This document shows positions 7,696-14,770 of a DNA stretch of 14,824 bases, in pieces (the first letter of the stretch is position 1; the number at the start of each line of letters is the position of its first letter). Made by a program: the position numbers and the translations under genes. Source of the DNA: Moraxella bovis (lineage in GTDB: Bacteria > Pseudomonadota > Gammaproteobacteria > Pseudomonadales > Moraxellaceae); NCBI RefSeq assembly GCF_002014975.1, contig NZ_MUXV01000039.1:1-14824 (forward strand), in the 5' to 3' direction. The notes beneath the pieces are model-generated. The model did no database searches. It worked only from the letters and a program-made list of their open reading frames with translations, and was not told the DNA's origin.

Positions 7696-8438
7696 CCGAC
7701 AACCGCTATGTGATTTGTATGAAGTGGGGAACCAAATACGGTGCCGAGTACGTCAATCGCCTGTATAATATGGTAAAACGCCATTTGACCCTTGATTTTC
7801 AAATGGTGTGCTTGACGGACGATAGCACAGGCATTGATGACAATGTCAAATGCTATCCCATTCCTGCCTTAAATTTACCTGATAATATTCCAGAGCGAGG
7901 CTGGAAAAAACTCACCACCTTTAAACCAAAGCTTTATGATTTAAAAGGTACGGCACTTTTTTTGGATATTGATATTGTTATTGTTGATAATATTGATTGC
8001 TTTTTTACTCATCAGGCACAGTTTGATGATAGCGTGATGATTATTAGAGACTGGAAAAAACCGTGGCGAATGGTCGGTAATAGTTCGGTCTATCGCTTTA
8101 AAGTGGGGCAAAATACTTATCCGAACCTGCTTAGCGATTTTGAACAAAATTTTGAAAAAATCCGCTCGGAGGTTCGCCACGAACAGGCGTTTTTGTCCAA
8201 TTATCTGCGTGAACATCATCATTTGGAATATTGGGACGCCAGTTGGTGTGTGAGCTTTAAATATCAGTGTGTTCAGCCTTTTCCAATGAGCTTTTTTAAA
8301 GCTCCGATATTGCCCAAAAATGCCAAAATGGTGATTTTTCACGGTGAGGTCAATCCCCCTGATGCCATTGTCGGGCGAAGTTGTAAATGGTATCGCAAGG
8401 TATTGCCAACACCTTGGATTGTGGAGTATTGGCGATGA
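7692..8438 (+). CDS. Putative LOS glycosyltransferase (GT8-like, DxD)
   Basis: Probable sugar-nucleotide glycosyltransferase acting on the LOS core at the cytoplasmic face of the inner membrane. The 248-aa protein has the pattern of a GT-A fold: an N-terminal VICMKWGTKYGAEYVNRLY segment, KKLTTFKPKLY at 72-82, then TALFLDIDIVIVDNID, in which Asp92 and Asp94 form the metal-binding DxD. A conserved-looking WRMVGNSSVYRF follows near 125-136, and the C-terminal part contains IFHGEVNPP. There is no signal peptide or membrane span. The start ATG overlaps the acyltransferase stop and follows AAGGA at good spacing; the stop overlaps the next gene's ATG. Donor and acceptor are unknown. The family label is by fold-level resemblance; the glycosyltransferase role is well supported by context. 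Confidence 0.78.
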   Translation: MTDNRYVICMKWGTKYGAEYVNRLYNMVKRHLTLDFQMVCLTDDSTGIDDNVKCYPIPALNLPDNIPERGWKKLTTFKPKLYDLKGTALFLDIDIVIVDNIDCFFTHQAQFDDSVMIIRDWKKPWRMVGNSSVYRFKVGQNTYPNLLSDFEQNFEKIRSEVRHEQAFLSNYLREHHHLEYWDASWCVSFKYQCVQPFPMSFFKAPILPKNAKMVIFHGEVNPPDAIVGRSCKWYRKVLPTPWIVEYWR

Positions 8439-10057
8439 GTTATTCATTATCTGTGGTGATGATTATCAAAAACGAAGCGCACAATCTGGCAATCTCTTTA
8501 CCTGCCTTAGATGGCTTGGCAAACGAGATTATCATTTTGGACAGCGGTAGCACCGATAATAGCAGACAAATTGCTGAGCAATATGGGGCAAAATGGTTTG
8601 TTAATACCAACTGGCAAGGCTTTGGCAAACAAAGACAGTTCGCCCAATCTTATGCCACAGGCGAGTGGATATTAGCACTTGATGCTGACGAAGAGATTAC
8701 CGATGAGTTAAAACAGAGTATTTTGACAGTCATCAAAAATCCACCAAATGATACGGTATATGGGCTAAAACGACTTGATTTTATTGCGGGCAGGCAAATT
8801 GACAACCCTTATTGGGGCGTGAAGGCTTATTGGCGACTGTTTCCCAAACAATTTGGCTTTAATGATTTATTGGTGCATGAATCGCTTGATACTACCAATG
8901 CCAAAACCCAAGTGTTATCGGGATTTTTACATCATCACACCGCCCCAGACTTAGAGTTTTTACTACAAAAACGTTTAAGCTACGCCAAAACTTGGGCGAA
9001 CGAAAAACACCAAAAAGGCAAAAAATCCAGCCTATTTAAAATCATCAGTAACCCCATTTGGCAATTTATCCGCCAATACTTTTTGGACGGACGTTTTTTG
9101 CAAGGCAAATATGGGTTGATTTATTCGTGTTTATTTGCCCAATACACTTTTAACAAATACGCCATTTTGTATGATTTGACCCACAATCAAGCCGAGCAAG
9201 CATTTTTAAAATCGGTAGAATTTGCCAAAAGCCTAGCCTCTATTGACTTAACAAACAAAAAAAGCACATTGTCGCTTGTCATGATTTGCAAAAACGAATC
9301 TAAACACCTAAAAGCGTGTCTTGATACGGTGCATGATTTGGTAGACGAAATTATTGTCCTAGATAGCGGTAGCACCGATGATACTCGCAAGATTGCCGAA
9401 CAATATGGGGCAAAATGGCACGTCAATACCGACTGGCAAGGTTTCGGCAAACAACGCCAGCTTGCCCAATCCTATGCCACGAGCGATTATGTGCTAGTGC
9501 TGGACGCTGATGAGCGACTTGATGACAGCCTAAGAGACAGTATCACTAAAATCCTGCATGAGCCACCACAAACACACATGGTTTTTGCTCTACCTAGGGT
9601 CAATCTATTCTGTGGAGTAGAAGTTTTAAAACGTTTTTGGTATGCTGACAATTTAGCACGACTGTATGCTAATTCACACTATCAATACAATGACTTAGAA
9701 GTTCACGAATCGCTAGATACCAAAAATGCCACCATTAAAAATTTATCTGGCTATCTTTTACATCTGACTAATGATGATTTCGCTCACTTCGTCCAAAAAA
9801 ATATTCGTTACAGCGATGATTGGGCAAGAGACAAATCCGCACGTGGCAAAAAAACAAAGTTTGGTAGTGTCATATCGCACGCTTTATTTTCATTTTCAAG
9901 AGAATATGTTATTCGTGGCGGTATGTTAGGCGGTGCATACGGCGTGCTACACGCAGGAGCTTCGTCAAGCTATACCTTTAATAAGTATTTGATATTATGG
10001 CAATTAAATCAAAACAAGCATCATCACCAACCATGCAAAATCACGTCATCAGCCTGA
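8435..10057 (+). CDS. Tandem-domain family 2 glycosyltransferase (Lgt3-like LOS glucosyltransferase)
   Basis: A 540-aa protein made of two complete GT2 (WaaE/LgtF-like) domains in tandem. Each has the order SLxVMIxKNE, LDSGSTD, EQYGAKW, NTxWQGFGKQRQ, LDADE, VHESLDT and YTFNKY. The DxD-type residues are at Asp83/Asp85 and Asp357/Asp359, so both domains look catalytically intact. Single-domain relatives are about 250 aa and usually transfer glucose to the LOS inner core. M. catarrhalis Lgt3 is described as a two-domain LOS glucosyltransferase, which this resembles; two different linkages by one chain is the inference. I chose the ATG at 8435, overlapping the previous stop and preceded by GGAG at 8 bases, over an upstream in-frame ATG at 8387 that would overlap by 52 bases. 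The next gene starts inside its 3' end. Confidence 0.9.
   Translation: MSYSLSVVMIIKNEAHNLAISLPALDGLANEIIILDSGSTDNSRQIAEQYGAKWFVNTNWQGFGKQRQFAQSYATGEWILALDADEEITDELKQSILTVIKNPPNDTVYGLKRLDFIAGRQIDNPYWGVKAYWRLFPKQFGFNDLLVHESLDTTNAKTQVLSGFLHHHTAPDLEFLLQKRLSYAKTWANEKHQKGKKSSLFKIISNPIWQFIRQYFLDGRFLQGKYGLIYSCLFAQYTFNKYAILYDLTHNQAEQAFLKSVEFAKSLASIDLTNKKSTLSLVMICKNESKHLKACLDTVHDLVDEIIVLDSGSTDDTRKIAEQYGAKWHVNTDWQGFGKQRQLAQSYATSDYVLVLDADERLDDSLRDSITKILHEPPQTHMVFALPRVNLFCGVEVLKRFWYADNLARLYANSHYQYNDLEVHESLDTKNATIKNLSGYLLHLTNDDFAHFVQKNIRYSDDWARDKSARGKKTKFGSVISHALFSFSREYVIRGGMLGGAYGVLHAGASSSYTFNKYLILWQLNQNKHHHQPCKITSSA
8444..9265 (+). repeat. First unit of the internal GT2 gene duplication
   Basis: The unit repeats from 9266 at an offset of 822 bases (274 codons) over the first third, changing to 828 further on. 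Exact shared words include AGCGGTAGCACCGAT at 8543 and 9365 and CAATATGGGGCAAAATGG at 8579 and 9401. Confidence 0.85.
9266..10054 (+). repeat. Second unit of the internal GT2 gene duplication
   Basis: Partner of the unit at 8444-9265. Similarity is strongest in the nucleotide-binding N-terminal third and weaker in the acceptor-side C-terminal half, as expected if the two halves took different acceptors. Confidence 0.85.
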
Positions 10058-10803
10058 CCACTGCCACCGAACGCCGTCAGCACATCGCAGAAGAATTTAG
10101 TAAACAAAACATTGTATTTGAATTTTTTGATGCAATCACACCCCCATGCATTGACACCGTTGCCAAACAATTTGGTATAGACATCAGCAAAATGAATTTG
10201 TCATCAGGCGAGATTGCATGTTTTTTAAGCCATTTATGTCTATGGCAAAAGGCGATTGATGATGATTTAGATTGGATTGCAATTTTTGAAGATGATATAT
10301 ATTTAGGCAATAATGCACAAGCTTTTTTAATTTGTGATGATTGGTTGCCTAATGGCTTTGATGTAATTAAATTAGAAACCTTTGCCACTTCCGTGCATTT
10401 ATCTGACCCCAAGACAGTACAGGACAGACAGCTTTACACCTTAAACACCGCCCACTATGGAGCGGGCGGTTATATCATCTCCAAGCGGTGCATTGTGGCA
10501 CTGTTTGAGCTTATCAAATACCAATCACAACACCAAGCACAAATCAGTGCGATTGATGATATTTTATTTGCTCAAATTCTAAACAAAAAAGACGTCTTGC
10601 AATTAACACCCGCCTTGTGTATTCAAGAGTTTATCCATAAACAAGGCAACCTATCATTAAAAAGTACTCTTGACGAGCACCGACAAACCCATTACTTTAA
10701 AAAACCCCATCGCACCCTACCCCAAAAAATCATGCGAGAGTTCAACAGCTTCATTCACAAAACAAGACTCAAGATTTTTGGTCAAGTGGTTGAGTTTAAA
10801 TGA
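10033..10803 (+). CDS. Family 25 glycosyltransferase (LgtB/LgtE/Lex-1 type), first copy
   Basis: Predicted LOS glycosyltransferase, by family most often a galactosyltransferase. The 256-aa protein has the N-terminal VISLTTATERR segment, the SGEIACFLSHLCLWQKAI block (58-75), IFEDDIYL with the metal-binding acidic residues at 86-88, the GAGGYIIS block at 143-150 and LTPALCIQE near 191-199. I chose the ATG at 10033 because it aligns exactly with the start of the second GT25 gene and gives the same length. An in-frame ATG at 9997 would add 12 unrelated residues. It overlaps the GT2 gene by 25 bases, so translation is probably coupled; no clear ribosome binding site is present. Its first 65 bases include a 50-base stretch identical to the second copy. 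A strong hairpin follows immediately after the stop. Confidence 0.9.
   Translation: MQNHVISLTTATERRQHIAEEFSKQNIVFEFFDAITPPCIDTVAKQFGIDISKMNLSSGEIACFLSHLCLWQKAIDDDLDWIAIFEDDIYLGNNAQAFLICDDWLPNGFDVIKLETFATSVHLSDPKTVQDRQLYTLNTAHYGAGGYIISKRCIVALFELIKYQSQHQAQISAIDDILFAQILNKKDVLQLTPALCIQEFIHKQGNLSLKSTLDEHRQTHYFKKPHRTLPQKIMREFNSFIHKTRLKIFGQVVEFK
10048..10097 (+). repeat. 50-base perfect direct repeat, copy A (5' end of first GT25)
   Basis: Identical, base for base, to 12006-12055 and in the same orientation. It covers codons 6-22 of the gene, from ISLTTATERR to EE and beyond. Sequence before and after diverges much more, including at synonymous positions. Confidence 0.95.
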
Positions 10804-10804
10804 A

Positions 10805-10831
10805 AAAAGGGCAAAAACTCTTTGCCCTTTT
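10805..10831. terminator. Bidirectional rho-independent terminator
   Basis: AAAAGGGCAAA (10805-10815) and TTTGCCCTTTT (10821-10831) form a perfect 11-bp stem around a 5-base AACTC loop, between two convergent genes. It begins 2 bases after the GT25 stop and 15 bases after the minus-strand GT4 stop. On the minus strand six T close the signal, so it should work both ways. Confidence 0.92.
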
Positions 10832-10845
10832 AATCATCATAACAG

Positions 10846-11832
10846 CTAGTCTCTCATCGTCAATAACGCCTTGACATTGCCAAAAGATTTGGGACGTGTT
10901 GGGTTTAGTGTCTCACCTGCGATGACTTTTTCGTAACACGCCTGATAAGCTCGTCCCATGGCTTCATGCCCAAAATATGTCTTGGCGTGTTCGTGGCAGA
11001 CCCTGCGGTCATAGCTATCCACTTGTTTTAGAGCATCAGCAAGTTCACCATAACTGTCCGACAGAACGCCCAAGCCATCATGACTGATGATGTCAGGCAG
11101 TGAACCAAAGGGCGATGCAAACACAGGACAACCCAAATACATACTCTCAATAATGGCAAGCCCAAATGGTTCATGCCACAGTACAGGGAAAATCAGTCCC
11201 TTGGAGTTTTTGATAAGCTCATCTTTGGCACGACCACCGACCATGCCATTAAAGCCAATCTGTGATGACAGGTAAAAGTATGGGTTGCGAGAAAAATTGT
11301 AACGCTTACCGCCAATCACTTCTAGCCTCTTCCCCGCCCGTTTGGCAATCTCTGCCGTACCTTGTAGATTCTTAACTCGCCACGCTGCTTTTGCCAAAAA
11401 ATGCACATAGTCTTTTGATGTAGTCAAATTTGGCTCGCTATAATCTGCCCAATACAGTCCATTATGCACATAACAAGTCGCCCCATGATTTTCAGCATGC
11501 TTACTCGATAAGAATACACTGTTAATCGGATACTCTTTGGCAAGCTCAGCATTGCTATGCTCAGTACAAATATAAGGCTTATGAAGCTCGCCATCATACG
11601 GCCAATGAAAATGCACCACATCTGGCCAATCATCTATCTGCTCATGAATTGGCTTGGATTTATCATACAGTTGTACATCTGGGTTATTGTTGGGATTGGC
11701 TTTGGTCAAAAAACGCACTTCATGCCCCATTTCACGCTGTGCCATCGCCAAAGCCCAAATCACACGCTCCGTACCACCATAATCTTTTGGCGGAATGGCA
11801 AGACGTGTTAATAATACATGTAAAATTTTCAT
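10846..11832 (-). CDS. Family 4 glycosyltransferase, inverted within the LOS cluster
   Basis: Predicted GT-B retaining glycosyltransferase of 328 aa. The N-terminal acceptor domain opens with MKILHVLLTRLAIPPKDYGG followed by TERVIWALA, and the C-terminal donor domain carries LWHEPFGLAIIESM, in which Glu221 and Glu229 form the EX7E motif, followed by GCPVFASPFGSLPDII. AGGTGA just upstream supports the ATG. It is the only glycosyltransferase on the minus strand, lying between the two GT25 genes. It has its own candidate -10 and a strong terminator at its end, so it is an independent transcription unit. Its GC content seems nearer to the housekeeping genes than to the AT-rich genes on its right. 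Substrate unknown. Some GT4 proteins of this style act in small-molecule or exopolysaccharide glycosylation, so an LOS role is likely from context but not proven. Confidence 0.86.
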   Translation of the reverse strand: MKILHVLLTRLAIPPKDYGGTERVIWALAMAQREMGHEVRFLTKANPNNNPDVQLYDKSKPIHEQIDDWPDVVHFHWPYDGELHKPYICTEHSNAELAKEYPINSVFLSSKHAENHGATCYVHNGLYWADYSEPNLTTSKDYVHFLAKAAWRVKNLQGTAEIAKRAGKRLEVIGGKRYNFSRNPYFYLSSQIGFNGMVGGRAKDELIKNSKGLIFPVLWHEPFGLAIIESMYLGCPVFASPFGSLPDIISHDGLGVLSDSYGELADALKQVDSYDRRVCHEHAKTYFGHEAMGRAYQACYEKVIAGETLNPTRPKSFGNVKALLTMRD

Positions 11833-11862
11833 AAATCACCTAATTTTAAAACTTATCATAGC

Positions 11863-11868
11863 ATTATA
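11863..11868 (-). promoter_or_regulatory. Candidate -10 box for the inverted GT4 gene
   Basis: A perfect TATAAT on the minus strand about 31 bases before the ATG, in an A/T-rich run. No recognisable -35 lies 16-18 bases upstream, so confidence is low. Confidence 0.3.
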
Positions 11869-11935
11869 TTACATAATTTTTGTAAAAAAATCATTCAATT
11901 AATAACACCCAATACTACCAAAACCACTTTTTAGC

Positions 11936-11964
11936 TTGACAGAATAGTATTTATTGGATAATAT
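11936..11964 (+). promoter_or_regulatory. sigma70 promoter for the second GT25 gene
   Basis: A perfect TTGACA (11936-11941) is followed after exactly 17 bases by TAATAT (11959-11964, 4/6). Transcription would begin near 11971, leaving a very short leader of about 20 bases with no visible Shine-Dalgarno sequence. This makes the right-hand glycosyltransferase genes a separate transcription unit. Confidence 0.6.
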
Positions 11965-11990
11965 TATCACATTTTCTATAAAATGTCATT

Positions 11991-12761
11991 ATGAAAAACT
12001 ACGTTATCAGCCTGACCACTGCCACCGAACGCCGTCAGCACATCGCAGAAGAATTCGGCAAACAAGGTATTATATTTGAATTTTTTGATGCAGTTACACC
12101 CAACGATGTGGATAAATTAGTAAATAAATTTGACATCAATATCCAAGATGCCAATCTTACCAAGGGTGAATTGGCTTGTTTTTTTAGTCATTTATGTTTA
12201 TGGCAAAAAGCAATAGATGATAATTTGGATTATCTTGTAGTTTTTGAAGATGATGTGTATTTGGGCAAAAATGCTCATTTGTTTTTAAGGAATAGTGATT
12301 GGATTCCCAGTGATTGTGAATTAATAAAAATTGAGCATTATTTGGATAAACTAATACTTGGAAAAAGTATTAGTGAGATTTATGGTAGACATATCAAACC
12401 CTTAAAAGAGTTTAATTGGGGGACAGCTGGCTATATTATTCACAAATCAATGATTGACAAACTCATGCATGTTATTACCGAACAATTTAAAATCAATGCT
12501 GAGCCAATTGACCATATTATGTTTGAAATAGCGATATTTAAATACAATCTACCTATTTATCAAATGACCCCTGCCTTATCAATACAGAGCGACCGACCTC
12601 AGCAATCAGGAAAAATTAAAAGCACACTAGAACAAGAGAGACGTTCTCGTATGAATGGCCAACCAAAGCCAAAACCAAGACTAACCCTATCTCAAAAAAT
12701 CAATAAAAGATTTGAGCGTATTGCTGTTAAGATTGCAAGAGAGACTGTGGATTTTAGATAG
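11991..12761 (+). CDS. Family 25 glycosyltransferase, second copy
   Basis: Paralogue of the GT25 gene at 10033 and exactly the same length, 256 aa. It has VISLTTATERR near the N terminus, KGELACFFSHLCLWQKAI (58-75), VFEDDVYL with acidic residues at 86-88, WGTAGYIIH and MTPALSIQS, so it should be active. The middle region (about 105-140), likely to help choose the acceptor, differs strongly from the first copy, suggesting another linkage or sugar. Both copies end in a basic tail with a similar VEFK or VDFR terminus. No Shine-Dalgarno sequence precedes the ATG, although a good promoter lies only about 30 bases upstream; translation may be weak or nearly leaderless. The gene is more AT-rich than the first copy except in its first 65 bases, which carry the 50-base identical block. 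Confidence 0.9.
   Translation: MKNYVISLTTATERRQHIAEEFGKQGIIFEFFDAVTPNDVDKLVNKFDINIQDANLTKGELACFFSHLCLWQKAIDDNLDYLVVFEDDVYLGKNAHLFLRNSDWIPSDCELIKIEHYLDKLILGKSISEIYGRHIKPLKEFNWGTAGYIIHKSMIDKLMHVITEQFKINAEPIDHIMFEIAIFKYNLPIYQMTPALSIQSDRPQQSGKIKSTLEQERRSRMNGQPKPKPRLTLSQKINKRFERIAVKIARETVDFR
12006..12055 (+). repeat. 50-base perfect direct repeat, copy B (5' end of second GT25)
   Basis: Identical to 10048-10097 and in the same reading frame. Recombination between the copies would remove 1,958 bases, including the inverted GT4 gene, and leave one intact chimeric GT25 gene. Confidence 0.95.
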
Positions 12762-12776
12762 AAAAATACAATTATA

Positions 12777-13565
12777 ATGCTAAACACTATTTTACCAACC
12801 ATTCATGCCTTATGGATAGGCTCTAATTTAGGGCAATTATCCCATTGCTGTCTATCATCTTTTGTTGCACAGGGGCATCAGGTGTATTTGCACACCTATA
12901 ATGATATTAATGACCTGCCAAAAGGCGTACAACTTGCTGACGCTAATTTGATTATTCCAAAAAACAAAATCATAAAACATAAGAAAACGGGTAGCTATGC
13001 TTTATTTTCAGATATATTTCGTTATGAATTATTAAATAAAGTAGATGGTATTTATGTAGATTGTGATGTTTATTGCACAAAGCCCATTACAATACCAGAT
13101 AATGGCTATTTATTTGGTTATGAAGATGATAATAAAATCAATGGTGCGGTCTTAGCCTTACCAAAAAACAGCTTATTACTTAATAAACTGATTGAAATCA
13201 GCCATGATTCTAATTTTATACCACCTTGGTATTCCAACAAAGCACAAAAAAGATTAAAAATAAAGAAGATGTTTGGGATTGCAAAACATATATCACATAT
13301 GCCGTGGGGTGTCATTGGTCCGGAAGCGATTACTTATTACGTAAAAGAATTTAATTTAGGTTATTTAGCACAACCAATTGATATATTTTATCCTGTACAT
13401 TATCACTGTATTAGATTATTATTAGAAAAAGATTTAACATTATCTGATATTTGTACAAAAAGAACCTTAGCAGTTCATTTATACAATGAAATGCTTAAAA
13501 ATATAAATTTAAATCAAATTGAAAAAACATCAGTATTATCAAAAATGCTTAGAGAAGAAATTTAG
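12777..13565 (+). CDS. Putative glycosyltransferase, GT32-like with DXD sugar-binding motif
   Basis: Predicted 262-aa LOS glycosyltransferase. The pattern is that of the DXD-containing sugar-transferase family (Gly_transf_sug, GT32): an early IPTIHALWIG-like opening (here LPTIHALWIG at 6-15), then SYALFSDIFRYELL (73-86) leading into GIYVDCDVYC, with metal-binding Asp95 and Asp97. The later MPWGVIGPEAITYYV resembles the family's conserved GP block. There is no signal peptide or membrane span. The gene starts 15 bases after the second GT25 and ends 8 bases before the next gene, so the three form one operon. No Shine-Dalgarno sequence is visible ahead of the ATG. Base composition is very AT-rich (about 30 % GC by eye), far below aspS, which suggests acquisition by transfer. 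Donor and acceptor are unknown. Confidence 0.8.
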   Translation: MLNTILPTIHALWIGSNLGQLSHCCLSSFVAQGHQVYLHTYNDINDLPKGVQLADANLIIPKNKIIKHKKTGSYALFSDIFRYELLNKVDGIYVDCDVYCTKPITIPDNGYLFGYEDDNKINGAVLALPKNSLLLNKLIEISHDSNFIPPWYSNKAQKRLKIKKMFGIAKHISHMPWGVIGPEAITYYVKEFNLGYLAQPIDIFYPVHYHCIRLLLEKDLTLSDICTKRTLAVHLYNEMLKNINLNQIEKTSVLSKMLREEI

Positions 13566-13573
13566 GATTAATC

Positions 13574-14719
13574 ATGAAAATTGGTCTAATTGTTGATGAA
13601 TATTTTGGTGGGGCAGGCACCGCCTTTGGTGGTTATGGTTTTTTAGCTAGACATCTTGTTGTAAAACACCTTTCAAAATTTTGTGAAATTGATGTTTTAC
13701 TGGGAAAAAGTAACTCGCACCGTTTCAAAGCAGAACATCATATTGTTGATAATATCAATGTTTATAGATTGCCAAAAAGAGCTTGGTTTGCACAAAGATG
13801 GCTTGCCATAAAAAATTATGATGCTTATCTTAGCATAGAACTTACCGATGATTATGTACTTAAAAATGAAACAAATAAAAATAAAAAATTAGTGTTATGG
13901 ATTCAAGACCCACGCCCCGTGTATGAATGGGATGAGATAAATACTGTAAAACTTTTTACAGAGACCTGTTATTACAATCAAACCATCTATGATTTGGTGC
14001 ATAATTGGTATAAACAAGGTCGTGTTCGTTTCATATCTCAGGCTCATTTTTTAAATCAAAAAGCCATTGATTTATATTCTCTTGATAGAAATACTGATAT
14101 TACCCACCTGCCAAATCCCATAGAAATAAATAAAGAATTTGATATTAAAAACCACCAAAAACAAAACAAAATCATCTTTTTGGGCAGATTAGAATCAGTG
14201 AAACGTGGTTGGCTGTTTTGTGAAATTGCTAAGCAGTTGCCAGAATATCAATTTTATGTACTTGGTCAAACTTTTCGTGAATCAGATAAAAATAAAGAAA
14301 TTTTTGCAAAGTATCAACAAATTTCAAATCTACATTTTGTAGGGCATGTCGAAGGTGATGACAAAACCAACTTTTTAAAAGACGCTAAAATTTTGGTAAA
14401 TACCTCCATTCATGAAGCGTTGCCCATTTCATTTTTAGAAGCTTTATCGTATGGCACACTAATCGTAAGTAATCGCAATCCTGATGATTTAACTATTAAA
14501 TTTGGTATTTATGTCGGTGATGTGTTAGGTGATGGTTTTGATAAAGTTTATTTGTATGTTAATGCAATCAGAAAGCTTATGGCAGACGAACAAAACCGTC
14601 AGCACCTATCAATACAAGCAATCAAATATGTTCAGGAAAATCACAATATAGAAGATTTTCAAAAAGACTTAAGGGATGTTTTGCAACAGGTCTGCAAGAC
14701 TGATTGTGACATTTCTTAA
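13574..14719 (+). CDS. Family 4 glycosyltransferase, second (plus strand)
   Basis: Predicted GT-B retaining glycosyltransferase of 381 aa, a usual length for the family. The N-terminal domain begins MKIGLIVDEYFGGAGTAFGG, with a glycine-rich loop at 12-22. The donor domain starts near residue 198 with KIIFLGRLESVKRGW, and IHEALPISFLEAL carries the EX7E pair Glu281/Glu289. AGGA 6 bases upstream supports the start. It is the last gene of the AT-rich operon, 8 bases after the GT32-like gene and 51 bases before aroC, with no terminator between, so transcription may run on into aroC. It shares the fold but little sequence with the inverted GT4 gene, so it is not a recent duplicate. It probably adds an outer LOS sugar; the specificity cannot be read. 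Confidence 0.87.
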   Translation: MKIGLIVDEYFGGAGTAFGGYGFLARHLVVKHLSKFCEIDVLLGKSNSHRFKAEHHIVDNINVYRLPKRAWFAQRWLAIKNYDAYLSIELTDDYVLKNETNKNKKLVLWIQDPRPVYEWDEINTVKLFTETCYYNQTIYDLVHNWYKQGRVRFISQAHFLNQKAIDLYSLDRNTDITHLPNPIEINKEFDIKNHQKQNKIIFLGRLESVKRGWLFCEIAKQLPEYQFYVLGQTFRESDKNKEIFAKYQQISNLHFVGHVEGDDKTNFLKDAKILVNTSIHEALPISFLEALSYGTLIVSNRNPDDLTIKFGIYVGDVLGDGFDKVYLYVNAIRKLMADEQNRQHLSIQAIKYVQENHNIEDFQKDLRDVLQQVCKTDCDIS

Positions 14720-14770
14720 ATCAAGACCTTTTAAATCAACTAACAATGCTACAAAATTAAGGAATTAGCT

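Noticed and set aside
8387..8434. Upstream in-frame start for the GT2 gene (16 extra residues)
   Set aside because: It would overlap the previous gene by 52 bases and lacks a ribosome site; the ATG at 8435 has GGAG and the typical ATGA overlap, and starts right before the domain.
9997..10032. Upstream ATG for the first GT25 gene
   Set aside because: The 12 added residues have no counterpart in the paralogue, whose start aligns exactly with 10033 and gives the same 256-aa length.
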